A stretch of 64,000 nt of DNA from Ryuthela nishihirai (taxonomy: Eukaryota > Arthropoda > Arachnida > Araneae > Heptathelidae), in the NCBI GenBank assembly GCA_038380435.1, contig JAWZYU010000019.1:16951801-17015800 (forward strand). The letters are read 5' to 3'. This document shows, piece after piece, positions 44,053-55,444 of this stretch. Position numbers and translations under genes: made by a program. Within the stretch, counting starts at the first letter, position 1, and every line of letters starts with the position of its first letter. Under the pieces are notes generated by a model that did not search any database, had not been told where the DNA came from, and saw only the letters and a program-made list of their open reading frames with translations.

Positions 44053-44960
44053 TATGATGCTTGTAGTAATGTACCGTATGTAATAAAGTGTACATGTGTA
44101 AAATATAATTTCACAGTATTTTTAATTGCGTAAGGCAGATAGAGTGGGAGACGGAAGAATGAAAAAATAAATAAGGACGTTTTTGAGATTGAAACAGTTC
44201 CTGAAACTGTGAAGCCAAGGTTGTCTTTGAATTCTTTCTTATCAGAAGGCTGTCCCTCTTAGGAAGGAGGTTTGAACCTGGAGGCAAGTTTGAACAGCGC
44301 ATAGAGCCTTTTTTCGCAAAGTATTGTCATCGATAGGCATACTTTTACGGGTTCGTGTCTTCCAGCCATATATTTTGTCTTTTCAGTGTTCATAAAACCT
44401 TATCATGCACTTGACTCATCACCTTATCATTATTGGAACACTTGATGCCACAGCTTGATAAATTTTTATTCTCCCTAATCTTGATGTTACGGATGTTAGA
44501 TTCCTTACGGCTTCACGCGGGAACTGAGACAGTCTGAGGGAACAGCAGATTCACGTCTCCCATCTCACGATCACTCCGGGGCCGCTGATTGAGTGGAATG
44601 GAGGAAGCAATCTCCCTCACTAACCTGTTATTTATTGCCGAGCGCGTATAATTTAAGTCGCGTAAGTTAAATACGCGGATGATGCGACTCAATTATACTA
44701 GGTTTAAAACTTGAAAAGAAAAACTTGCCTCCGGGTTCAAACCTCCTTCTTAAGAGAGACAGCCTTCTGATAAGAAAAAATTCAAAGACAACCTTGGCTT
44801 CACAGTTTCAGGAACTGTTTCAATCTCAAAAACATCCTCATTTATTTTTTTATTCTTCCATCTCCCTCCCTATCTGTCTTACGCAATTAAAAATACTGTG
44901 AAATTATATTTTACACATGCACACTATATTACATACGGTACATTACTACAAGCATCATAC
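44053..44960. repeat. Large inverted repeat, arms ~238 bp
   Basis: The left arm 44053-44291 (ATGATGCTTGTAGTAATGTA, TTTCACAGTATTTTTAATTG, GAAACAGTTCCTGAAACTGTG, AACCTGGAGGCAAGTTT) is repeated in reverse at 44723-44960 with scattered substitutions. The spacer is about 430 bases and contains GTCGCGTAAGTTAAATACGC near its right side. It could be a foldback transposon or two head-to-head copies of one element. A 63-codon frame in the left arm is not supported as a gene. Confidence 0.85.
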
Positions 44961-44964
44961 ATTT

Positions 44965-45920
44965 ATACATATGTATACAGTACCGTCGAAAGGATATAGC
45001 ATAGAGGCAGCCTGCCTCACGGCGCCTGTGATGGTCCACTTATTAACTTTTACTTTTCCTTAACCAGTTTCGCTTAATTTACGTTGGTCTAGCAACTATA
45101 TCAATAGAGGCGGACATAGCTTATATTTTAAATTTAGAAGAGCTTATAAACAGTTTTATTCTGCGATATCCCCTCTGAGCAAACATTTAACTAATATTAT
45201 TATATAATTGTTTTGCGTTAATGTTTCTCTTGCAATAAAGCCAAAATAGCAATTGGAGATTATCTTATATTTTTGTCTTATAATCCATCAGGGGCGACAT
45301 TTAATTGCTTGCCTCAGGGTGCGATCTAATCTGGCGACGACCCTGGATGTATATAAACATATATTACTGTACAAAGTTGTATGCACCAAATCATGTATAC
45401 TGTACTTTATAGGCAATTTAAGAGATTTTCAAGGGTAAATTTGACTATACGCGATTTTCGCTTTGTACGCATCTTTAGAACCACACCTCCGCATAAGATG
45501 CGATTCCACTATTAATATTAACACATTGTTCTGCACTTTATATATATATATGACTGTTGTTTCAAAGATCAACTTGCAAATTCTATTTATTCATTATGAA
45601 GAATAAGTGTCATAATTTAATAATTTTAGAAAAAAAATTGCTTTTTACAAACCATTATAACTACTATGAAAACTATTATAAATTATTATATGTTGTGGAA
45701 GTAACATTTTTCATTATAAACTTAACCTAACTCCAAAATGCGAGTGTTTTTACTACATATGAAGTCATTAATCATTTTCTCAGTTGCTTGCTGTTGAGTG
45801 TAATATATTTCTAGTGTAATATTTAAATATTAAAATTGTTGTGATGAAATTATGATGTAATTCATTATATTAATTGAATGTCATTTCAATGCCATATCAT
45901 TTATGCATTGTACAAACGGA
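44965..45920. other. AT-rich intergenic
   Basis: AT-rich. Around 45435-45515 a GACTATACGCGATTTTCGC, CCGCATAAGATGCGATTCCA theme resembles the spacer of the inverted repeat and may be the end of an old DNA element. Nothing else recognised. Confidence 0.45.
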
Positions 45921-45922
45921 GA

Positions 45923-46050
45923 GAGTGTGGCTCAGTCGGTAGTACGCCAGGCTCGTAATCTACAGTTGCCAGGTTCGACTCCCACTTCAAAGTTATCTTC
46001 GCTAAACCCCGCCCTGCCTTCAGTCAACAGGGAACACCAATGGGCTTGAA
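45923..46050 (+). mobile_element. SINE-A copy 7, left part
   Basis: tRNA head (GTGGCTCAGTCGGTAGTACG, AGGTTCGACTCCCAC) and the first body segment down to ACACCAATGGGCTTGAA (46034-46050). The rest of this SINE resumes at 52018, so the copy is split by the insertion at 46051-52017. Confidence 0.9.
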
Positions 46051-46109
46051 CAGAGGGGCGTAACTATGGGGGTGGGAGATGGGGGGAACCTTCCCCCCCC
46101 AAAGTAACT

Positions 46110-47098
46110 CGGAGTTGGCAAAATTCGAAGCGACTTCGTAAAATCTAGGTGAGTTGTGAAAATTTGTAATGTTTTTTGTAAAATTAAGGGGAGTTGTCAA
46201 AATCGAGACAACTTGGCAAATCTAGGGCAGTTTGGAAAATGGAGAGACGGCAAAATCTAGAGCAGTTGGCAAAATTCGAAGCCACTTAACAAAATACAGT
46301 TGAGTTGTCAAAATCGGGACAACTTGGCAAAATTTTGGGGATTTGGCAAAATTTAGGTGAGATGTAAAAATTGTGATTTTTTTCTGCAAAATTATGGCGA
46401 GTTCGCAAAATTTAGGAGAGTTGGCAAAACTTAGAGAGTTGGCAAAATCTAGGGGCTGTTCGCAAAATTCGAAGTGACTTGGCAAAATCTTGAGGAGTTG
46501 ACAAAATTCGGAATGACTTGGCAAAATCGTGGGGAGTTGCTAAAATTCAGGTGAGATGTAAAAATTGGGATTTTTTTCTGTAAAATTATGGCGAGTTGGC
46601 AAAATCTAGGAGAGTTGGCAAAACTTAGGGAGTTGGCAAAATCTAGGGACAGTTGGCAAAATTCGGAGTGACTTGGCAAAATCGTGGAGAATTGGCAAAA
46701 TTCGGAGAAACTTGATTAAATCTTGGGGAGTTGGTAAAATTCGGAGTGACTTGGGAAAATCATGGGGAGTTGGCAAAATTCAGGTGAGTTGTAAAAATTG
46801 GGATTTCTTTCTGTAAAATTATGGCGAGTTGGCAAAATCTAGGAGAGTTGGCAAAACTTAGGGAGTTGACAAAATCTAGGGACAGTTGGCAAATTCGGAG
46901 TGATTTGGCAAAGTCGTGGAGAGTCGGCAAAACTTAGGGAGTTGACAAAAATCTAGGGGCAGTTGGCAAAATTCGGAGTGATTTGGCAAAATCGTGGAGA
47001 GTTGGCAAAATTCAGGTGAGATGTAAAAATTGCAATCTTTTTTCTGTACAATTATGGCATGTTGGCAAAATCGAGGCAACTTCGCAATATCTAGGAGA
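46110..47098 (+). repeat. Minisatellite, left block
   Basis: About 1 kb of degenerate units of roughly 20 bases built on GAGTTGGCAAAATC(T/G) AGG and GACTTGGCAAAATC, arranged in higher-order blocks of about 240 bases: TGAGATGTAAAAATTGGGAT, TTTCTGTAAAATTATGGCGA, then GAGTTGGCAAAATCTAGG. Minus-strand reading gives repetitive 'NFANSPRFCQ'-type peptides, which are products of the repeat, not genes. Confidence 0.92.
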
Positions 47099-47109
47099 GT
47101 GACCATTCT

Positions 47110-47886
47110 GTGAACAATGGTAAGCCAAGTTGCTTTATGGATTCTTCTGATCATAATTTAAAAGAGGAGCTTATTAATATTTTTAAGTTGGAAATTAGGA
47201 AAGAATTCGCAGAGTTTGAAAAAAGAATTAAGCAACGAAATGTTGATATTCTTAGATCTGTTGAATTCTGTAGTAAAAAAATAGATGACTTAAAAAAATA
47301 AAGGAAAAAGAATTAATTATGAATGAGCTTAAATGTCATAGGTCTGATCTTGACGAAACTAAGGAAAATGTATTTTTATTGAAAAAACAAATTAACATAT
47401 TAGAGTCTAAGATTAATGATTTAAGACAAGATGCATTAAAGAAATCTAGAGATTGTTGGTATACCTCAACAACCGCAGGAGAATTTACAATTGATTGTAA
47501 ATAAGGTGTCTACTATATTACAAATTCCCCAGAAACAAGAGGATATAAAATTAATTAAAAGGGTTCAGTCTCGTAATGCTGATAAACCTGGTAATATTGT
47601 AATAGAGTTTAAGAACGAAGACATCAGAAATAAGTGGTTAGAGGGCAAAAGAAAAGGGAAGAAGTTATTTCTAAATTCGCTAAATGAAGAAATGGAAGAG
47701 AAACTATTTTACATAAATGAGCAATTTACAATAGAAAGGAAGAGATTACTTTATAAAGTCAAAGCTCTTCAAAAGGAATTTAAATATAAATATGTATGGA
47801 TTAAATTGGGAAAAATATTCCTAAGGAAAAACGACGACTCAAATGCCATCAGAATTGAGAATGAGTCAAACTTAATTAATATCTGA
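47110..47886 (+). pseudogene. LINE ORF1 (coiled coil, FP-type domain)
   Basis: Nucleic-acid-binding ORF1 of the LINE, in three overlapping frames. 47110-47301 holds a charged segment (EEFAEFEKRIKQRN-like). 47319-47480 is a coiled coil (LLKKQINILESKINDL). 47491-47886 has an RNA-binding-like region, KLIKRVQSRNADKPGNIVIE with IRNKWLEGKRKGKKLFLN, similar to the FP25-type domain found in many arthropod ORF1 proteins. Frame changes occur near 47305 and 47470. Each piece alone is too short to be functional. Confidence 0.7.
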
Positions 47887-47998
47887 TGCGCTATTAAGTT
47901 CCTTAAAATTCATTAATGATTTTTTGCTTTGGTTAACTTTCTTCTAGCCATAAAATGGAAGGAACATCGGGTATTTAATTGACCTCGAAGAACTTAAA

Positions 47999-50981
47999 TT
48001 GATCCATTCTGATTTCAAAAAAGGAATTAGTTTTATTCATTTGAATATCAGAAGTTTACGAGCGAATTTTGATGTGTTTTTGGCATTGATAGAAAGTAGT
48101 AATTATAAACCAGATCTAATAATCCTTTCTGAGATTTGGATACCTGACAATGAAACATCTTTATATCATATTGAGGGATACAAAGGATTTTTTAACTGTA
48201 GACATTTTAACAGAGCTGGTGCAGTTGTGGTTCGAAGAAGAACAGTTTTCAGCCGAAGTTATTGCATTAAAAATTCAATTGAATTCGACAATATCAGTAG
48301 TCTTATTGTCGATTTATCGTTATGTTGGAGGTGGAGAAATGAATTTTATTGAAGAATTGTTTCAACATATCGATAAACTTCCAGATAGTAATATTATTCT
48401 TACCGGAGATATAAACTTGGATATTTCAAAATCTACAGAACATATAAATAGTTATTTAGATCTTATGATTTTATACAACTTGTCAAATTATATTACGGGG
48501 ATTACGAGATCGTAATCACAAACTTGTATAGATCATTTATTCATAAGGAAAATAAGTTCTTTTTCTTGTTGTCCCTATATTGTAACTACGGACATCACAG
48601 ATCATTACATGATTTATTTCACCTTTTCTTCAACAACAAATGTTTCAGTCAAAGCTAAGGAGTCAATACAGTCAATTATTTACACAGACAAAGTGAAATT
48701 ACAACAAGGCTTAAAAGACTATAGTTGGAATCATATACAAAATTATTATGACGTAAATGAAGCTTTTGACCATTTCTTTGAGGACTTTAAAAATTAGTTA
48801 AAAAAGCAACAGTAAAGAGAAATGTGAATAAAAAAATTAAAAAATTTAAAACCGTGGTTAACCACAGAACGTATTAAGTCAATACGGTACCGAAATCATT
48901 TACATAGATTATGGAAAAAAAACAGAATTGATGCTAACTATTACAAAAGTTACAGAAACTCCTTAAATAGCATAATATCAAAAGCTAAAAATTCATATTT
49001 TCAAGACAAATGCTGGAAATAACATAAAGAAGAAATGGGATATTATAAATGAAGTAATTAATACAAATAGTAGGAAAAAAATCAAAATCATCTGTTTAAA
49101 ATGAGCTTAAATAATAAAATGGTATATTTTACAGATAGTTCCACTGAAATAGTTAATGCTTTTAATGATTATTTTATAAATATAGCTACTGAATGTGAAA
49201 CTTGTAATTCGGAATCAGATTTGGTAGTGCCTGAAGATCTTAAGTTAAAAGACAGAATAATCATTTACCAGGGCAATTCAATGGGTCTGATAGCAGTTTC
49301 GTTGGAAGAATTAGACAGCATAGTAAAAAATTTGAAAAGGATTTATTCGATTGGTTGGGATGACATAAACGTGGATAATTTTAAAGCAATATATCCATCG
49401 ATACGAACAACATTGTGCTACTTGTTTAATATGTCTTTATCTTCTGGTATTTTCCCAAATGCCTTAAAATGTTCAATAATAGTTCCTATTTACAAAAAAG
49501 GAAGCAAAATTCTTATAAAAAATTATCGACCTATTGCTTTACTTCCGATAATGTCAAAAATATTGGAAAATTTATTTTTTGTCAGGTTGAACGATTTTTT
49601 TTATTAAAGTTTAACATAATGGCAAATTAAAGTTTAACATAATGGCAAAGAACCAGTATGGATTTCAGCAGAAAAAAAGAACAGAAGATGCTATTTTACA
49701 TTTAATAAATTCATTAACGTGGTCTCTGGATAAAGATTTTAAAACACTCGCAATTTTTTGTTTTTGATTTGGTAAATCATGAAATATTGCTGGCTAAGCT
49801 TTATAAATATGGAATCAGAGGTACCAGTTTTACATGGCTAAAATCCTACTTGGAAAATCGTTCACAAATGGTTAGGATAAACGATATATAGTTCTATGAA
49901 AAATATTAATACAGGTGTACCACAAGGTTCTGTACTGGGACCTCTGCTATTTATATTATATGTAAACGATATGTTTGACAAAAATTTTGAGGCAGAAATT
50001 ATTTCTTACGCTGATGATATTGTTTTGTTATACAAAAGATTAACGTGGCAATGAGCAATTATACCAAATGGCAAACAGAGATATTCATCTTCTCTATCAA
50101 TGGCTAATGTTGAATAAATTAAGTTTAAATAAGGCTAAAACATGTTATATAAAGTTCCAGTTGAAGGCATCAATTGATGGTAGCAGTGACTCTGGAGTGG
50201 TTTCTCATCACAAGGACTGTTACAACATCCTAAATTGCAGTTGCGAACGTCTTACGAAGGTTGATCAAATTAAATACCTAGGAATGATTATTGATAAAAG
50301 GCTTTCATGGACGTTTCACACTGACTATACTGAAGATAAGATAAAACCATTCATGGCAAAATTTTATACACTAAGATTCTTACTCGATAAAACAAGTTTA
50401 AAAGTGTTATATTCTGCTTGTGATATAGTCAGCTGCAATATGCAATAAAAGCCTGGGGAGGAGCTGCAAAAACAAATTTAAACAGACTGTTGATTCTGCA
50501 AAAATTTATAGTTAGAATCATTAACCATAAAGGTCGCTTCTCTGAATCTCGCCCTATATTTAAGAAATTAGGGTTACTGACTCTGTCTCAAATTTACATT
50601 TTAAAAGTTATTGAATATGTCCATTTCAATTTACATCTATTTCAGGTTCGAAAGACATATATAACACTTAGAGACTCATCATTTAAATTGCAAATACCAC
50701 GTATATCAAAGCAAGCTACTACCCGTAATATAAACTATATTGGGCCTAAATTATACAACAGTGTTCCAGATACAATGAAGAAAATTACCTCTAAAAATTT
50801 ATTTAACAAATCTCTTTCTGAATGGATACTAAACAATATATGTAAAACTACTTTTTTGACTTCTACATCATTGATTGGTTCAATTATCAATTGTTGCCAC
50901 GTTAATTTTTTGTATTTATATTTTTGTCACAATTATGCACCAGCGCTCAAGTATTCAGTTACTTTACCTAGGTATATTTAA
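47999..50981 (+). pseudogene. LINE ORF2 (endonuclease, RT), broken
   Basis: Endonuclease pieces: FIHLNIRSLRANFDVFLALI (about 48030) with the Asn motif, LIILSEIW (48115) with Glu, ILTGDINLDI (48395) and CIDHLF (48520). RT pieces: IVPIYKKGSKILIKNYRPIA (about 49482-49541), NQYGFQQKKRTEDAILHLI (49650), TGVPQGSVLGPLLFILYVND (49912-49971) and YADDIVLL (50008-50031). C-terminal pieces at 50068-50981 include QIKYLGMIIDKRLSW. Stops and shifts occur between 48350 and 50070, and one 18-base TTAAAGTTTAACATAATG stretch is locally duplicated at 49605-49645. The catalytic motifs survive but the frame is not continuous. Confidence 0.85.
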
Positions 50982-51034
50982 TAAAATTTTGTATTGATAC
51001 ATATCTATGTTGAATAAAAATTGAATTAAAAATT

Positions 51035-51960
51035 GAAAAAAGTTGGCAAAACTGGAAATCACTTGGTAAAGTACAAGTGAGTTGTAAAAATTGGGATTGG
51101 TTTTGTGATATTAAGGAGAGTTGGAAAAACCGAGAACTCTTGGGATAATCTAGGGCAGTTGTCAAAATTCGAAGCCACTTGGTAAAATACAGGGGAGTTT
51201 TGAAAATTGTGCCTTTCTTTTGCAATTAAGGAGAGTTGATAAAATTCGAAGTGACTTGGCAAATTCAGGGAAGATGTAAAAATTTTGATTTTTTCTGTAA
51301 AAGTACGGCGAGTTGGCAAAATCTAGAGTAGTGGGCAAAATCCGAATCCACTTGGTGAAATACAGGCGAGTTGTGAAAATTGGAATTGGTTTTGTGAAAT
51401 TACGGAGTGTTGGACAAATTAAGGAAACAACAAAATGTAGGGCAGTTGGCAAAATTCGAATCCACTTGGAAAATACGGGCGAATTGTAATAATTGGTTTT
51501 AGAGTTTTAGAGTTAAAAAGTTTTAGAGCTTCGAATTCAAATTACCTTTGGAATAACAAAGAAATTCTCTAATATTTTGGTAGCGCAGTGCATATTTCTA
51601 GTTGTGAATAAAGTTGGCTTTGTGAAATTAAGGAGAGTTGACAAAATCGAGAAAACTTGGAAAAATCTTGGGGAGTTTGAAAATTTTGAAGTGACTTGGC
51701 AAAAATAGAAGAGATGTAAAGATTGGGATTGGCTTTGTAAAATTAAGGAGAGTTGGCCAAATGAAGTAGAATTGGAATAATTCAGGCTAGATGTAAATAT
51801 TGGGATTATTTCTGTGAAATTATGGGTAGTTGGCAAAATTAGAAGTCAAAAGGCAAATGTAGGAAATAGTTGTGAAAACCGCTCCCCCACCCCCACGGAG
51901 CGAAAATCGAAGAGTACGAACCAGACAGAGACATCATTCTCTCAGTTGGCAAAACTTGAT
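51035..51960 (+). repeat. Minisatellite, right block
   Basis: Continuation of the 46.1-47.1 kb family after the LINE, with more substitution: GAGTTGTAAAAATTGGGATT, GAGTTGGCAAAATCTAGAG, ATTCGAAGTGACTTGGCAAA. It is interrupted by a 103-bp foreign segment at 51516-51618. Minus-strand frames at 51059-51836 are repeat artefacts. Confidence 0.9.
51516..51618 (+). repeat. 103-bp segment duplicated at 53411-53513
   Basis: AAAAGTTTTAGAGCTTCGAA through TGAATAAAGTTGGC is identical to 53411-53513 apart from one base (ATTACC versus ATCACC). Such near-identity contrasts with the diverged minisatellite around it, so the copy arrived recently, probably from the 53.4-kb locus or a common source. Confidence 0.9.
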
Positions 51961-52017
51961 TATCGAGTTGGAAAATTTTCGATTTCTTTCCCCCCCCCCC
52001 AACCATAGTCCTTTGTT

Positions 52018-52275
52018 ACACCAATGGGCTTTGAACGGCCGCTGTCCACCGGATGAGTCTTAAGACCTGACTCTGTGTGCGAGAGAACCATACCCTGTGC
52101 ACTTTAAAGAACACACTTGAAGACTTGACGGGTGGCTTCCATCTGTCATCTAACAGTTATCCAGTGGGTCCTAACAGCTATCCCGAAACTTCTCTTGTTT
52201 CCTTGGGGTCCTTGTGACCTGACTATTTAGCCCATTTTATGCAAAAAAGTGCCGCTCACAGGTAAAACAAAACAA
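52018..52275 (+). mobile_element. SINE-A copy 7, right part
   Basis: It resumes the SINE begun at 45923: ACACCAATGGGCTTTGAACG, CATACCCTGTGCACTTTAAAG, GACGGGTGGCTTCCATCTGT, CCGCTCACAGGTAAAACAA. Together with 45923-46050 it makes one full SINE-A with a 17-bp overlap, which is the duplicated target. Confidence 0.9.
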
Positions 52276-52289
52276 TCCAATCCATTGTA

Positions 52290-53089
52290 TAAAATAATAT
52301 AACAAAATCTACCTATCTATTATTAATGCAGTCGATTTCATATTCTGGGCAATGTTGGTACTCACCGTTTATAGAGAAGAAACGCCTCGTGGTGGAGCTA
52401 TGTATCTATTGATGATAGGGAGAGAGAGACTTTTAACGCTTGGCATCCCACAGATTCGTTTATATACCCACACTTGTATCCAAATCAGTCACGTGAATGA
52501 TAAAATCTCATCTATACCTGAATCTTGTCATGCAAATGATGAAAATCCCCCACTCGTCCGAGAGGTGAGGTTGTCGGATCAGAAGCGACAAGTTCTCTAA
52601 TGGGTTGAGGACAACTGATCTGTCCTCTGCTGTTGTTGGCCATAGTCACGCCAAACATCGACAATAATCGAGGCTCTCCACTCCGGGGTTGCTCTTCCTG
52701 TTCACGATGAAAGCGTTTGAAATTCGAGTGTGAAATACATCACGCACAGTGGCAGATGCGCTTCACTTTCATATCCGCAGGAAGCAAAGTCCACTGAAAC
52801 GTTTGAAGGCTTAACCTACATTTCGGCTCTCTCCGTTCAAAACGCGTTATTGCCATCAAAGCGAACCTCATCTACAGATGATTTAAGTGACAGTTTTACC
52901 ACGTAACTTCCAAAGACATCGCAGCAGTGATGAGTGATCTAATCTGGGTGAAATAAGCTCATGGATGTTCACAAATTGAATTGACGAAAGTTCATAAATA
53001 TAGTCATCCGTTATGCCTGGTAGATTAAAGTTTGGAGTAGAATTATTTATAACTTAAAAGAACTTGTAAATATTAAACTGTATCTGTAC
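52290..53089. other. Mixed-composition region, unidentified
   Basis: 52350-52990 is GC-richer than its neighbours and has an 82-codon plus frame (52352-52600) and stop-broken continuations. The phrases look like decayed coding sequence, perhaps a transposon, but I recognise no domain on either strand. An ATCTGTACTGTATCTGTATC tandem lies at 53082-53110. Confidence 0.4.
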
Positions 53090-53255
53090 TGTATCTGTAT
53101 CTGTACTGTATCATAAGGCCAACCTCCCAGAAATTCACTTCTAGAACTAGACCTCAGCAGAAAGATAACGCAAACATCCATGCCTTATTCGGGGCTCGAA
53201 CCCAGGTCCCTTTGATCGGTAACCAAGCACGCTAACCATCGGCCACGGTAGAACA
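53090..53255 (-). mobile_element. SINE-B copy 2, head part
   Basis: The minus strand reads a tRNA-like head, GATGGTTAGCGTGCTTGGTT, then a B-box GGGTTCGAGCCCC, then GCATGGATGTTTGCGTTATC and TGAGGTC. This matches the copy at 16.7 kb with the best-preserved pol III boxes of the family. Confidence 0.7.
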
Positions 53256-53410
53256 AAAAATTCTTTGTTAAATAAGCAGCTTCCATAAACCATCTTCCAG
53301 CTCTCATAAATCGTTAAATGCTGAAAATGTTGAAAATCGAGAATTAAATGGATTTGATTAAGCTCATTAATTTACCTTCAGTCCCATTTTTTCATTAAAA
53401 CACATATTTT

Positions 53411-53513
53411 AAAAGTTTTAGAGCTTCGAATTCAAATCACCTTTGGAATAACAAAGAAATTCTCTAATATTTTGGTAGCGCAGTGCATATTTCTAGTTGT
53501 GAATAAAGTTGGC
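53411..53513 (+). repeat. 103-bp segment duplicated at 51516-51618
   Basis: Partner of the segment inside the minisatellite; see that entry. The flanks differ completely, so the duplicated unit is limited to these 103 bases. It has no ORF or structure of its own. Confidence 0.9.
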
Positions 53514-55440
53514 GAACTCTGATTTGAATTCAAAATAAAATCTTTAAGACAATAACGATTTTTAATTAGTCCCTTACTGGGGGATCTATTCCGACATGGG
53601 ACTGATAATTAACAGTAAAACATTTTTGGTGCCGACTTGTATCGTGTGAAGAAATATCACATTAGGAAAAAGATCTCCAAAGGGTCCATCTATATTGTTT
53701 ATTTAATTCGATTTAGATTTTTCGAAGTATATGAGCTCTGGCTTGGCAGACATTCTCCTTTCCAGGATTCAAAATGTCACGTAGAGGGATTTTGCCTAAC
53801 TATAAATTTATAATGGGGTTTAATCCTTTCCCACCCACTGAGATATAATGTTCTATACAACTTTTTAATTAGTAGTGAAAGGCGAAGACGCAAACACAGA
53901 GTCAAACGTAATAAATTTTTAACATGAGGAAGGGGAAAACCTGGAAGCTCTATCAGTCTTATCTGGATTCTCATACAAAACAAATACACTAACACATAAC
54001 TATGCCTTCTTTTGGTATTCTGTCGTGATTCTTAACATCCTAAGAAATTAATTTAGGGTGAAAGCCAACACCCTGAAATTCTAGATAATAAAATAAATTA
54101 AAAGTTTAAGGTTTAAGAAACTTCATTCTTCACACTACTTGTTTTTAATCCATTGATTAGTGAAAAATAAAAAACAAATATATTCCCTCAAGAAGGCTGC
54201 TTGCCACAGAAGTCTGACAGGAGCCTGTAAGATTATATGCCATCTATTTTCTAAAATTTTGAACATGATCATTATCAATTAAGGACACTGCCACCTACAG
54301 TATATCGTTTATCCTTTATATTACTTCCTCGAAGTTTAACTTAGTTCCTCAATAATACTGTTCCCAGAATTTAATGCGATATGTTAAGAATATTCTTGTG
54401 CGATGTTTCTTCACAAGGTAATAATTTTGTGGTGTTTTAATTCTCATTACAATTTTCTTTCGTCATTGACTTCATATTAAGTTTGATAGATTTTTCACAT
54501 ATTCTTACATCAATACTCAAAGAAGTTACTTTTCAACATGTTCTCATAGGTATTAGCTACAAATTTTTTTCAAATAAAATTGGTTACATATATTCTTACT
54601 TTTTATATTAATTAATGGTTTGAGTTAATATTTCGTCTCTGTAATGTTAACCGATGAAATTATATGAAATTTCTTGGTAAAAATCCAATTAAACTTAATT
54701 GATACATTTTTATGTGTGCAAAAGTTTGAATTATTATCTGATATATGCGATGTGCTTCGATAATACTAATTGGTCATCTGTTATTTCTTTAAGATTTTAT
54801 TTAAAACTTTGAAACTGTGCTCACATTTGATCTTTTATGCCTTTTAGTTCTGCTGAAGTCTTGTTGCTCTTACTGCATAAAATTCCAAAACAAACTAGTC
54901 TACTTGAAGCATTTAGAAGTACAGCTATTTGTACCCTATTTCTGGTGACAGTGTTAACTTTTTTCTTTCCCATAATCCAACCAGTACCATTAAAAGCACT
55001 TCCCTAGAGTAAAGCTGTTCTAAGAGAATTTGGTTTAAAGAGCATTTTATTTTAACTACTGAGATAAATGGAAATCAACTTAAATGTGGCATATATAATG
55101 GTTAGCGATGTGTTTTTCTCTTTAGTAACATTGTTTTTATATATTTTTAACATTTTTACTAATTCATGTGAGTTAAGTAAATGATTCGCTAGAAGACAAA
55201 GTTAATGCAGACAATCTACGAGTCATGCAGATCTGCAGTCAGATACTAAAATGAAGGTAAAAAATTAACTACAAGTTTCAAATTTAAACCACGAAATGCA
55301 GCATAGCAACATAAAAGAATTAATATTTAAATATGATGAAGATGTTGAATAATTAACGTTATATAATTTTTTTTACGATTTATGAAATGATTGTCTCAAA
55401 CTCAATGGAAACCAAACATGGTGGAGAACCGAACAGAAAT
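53514..55440. other. AT-rich intergenic with small repeat pieces
   Basis: Mostly AT-rich. A SINE-B tail piece lies at about 54185-54245 (GGCTGCTTGCCACAGAAGTC, AGGAGCCTGTAAG). A LINE 3'-end-like piece is at 54800-54905 (TGCATAAAATTCCAAAACAA), similar to the ends near 8.0, 11.6 and 31.8 kb. No host gene recognised. Confidence 0.5.
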
Positions 55441-55444
55441 CTCA

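Larger units (their letters stand above)
47100..51035 (+). mobile_element. Two-ORF LINE (CR1/Jockey-group), nested
   Basis: Non-LTR element inserted inside the minisatellite. Left border near AGAGTGACCATTCTGTG (47097). The right end has AT-rich ATTGAATTAAAAATTGAAAA, after which the minisatellite continues at 51035. Carries ORF1 (about 47110-47886) and ORF2 (about 48000-50985), both broken. The ATTGAA-type end and the coiled-coil ORF1 fit the CR1/L2/Jockey assemblage. The clade is not certain without alignment. Confidence 0.8.
46051..52017. mobile_element. ~6-kb composite insertion into SINE-A
   Basis: The SINE is interrupted here and 17-18 bases are duplicated at the borders: ACACCAATGGGCTTGAA (46034-46050) and ACACCAATGGGCTTTGAA (52018-52035). 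The insert opens CAGAGGGGCGTAACTATGG and closes CCATAGTCCTTTGTT, imperfect inverted ends with adjoining G-runs and C-runs. The interior is a minisatellite of GAGTTGGCAAAATC-type units on both sides of a LINE (47100-51035). The duplication is long for a hAT element; the mechanism is uncertain. Confidence 0.7.

Noticed and set aside
46222..47154. Minus-strand proteins rich in FCQL/NFANSP-type repeats
   Set aside because: They are direct translations of the minisatellite in every frame; no start context or homology.
51059..51836. Several overlapping minus-strand frames of 70-100 codons
   Set aside because: Same minisatellite family as above, not genes.
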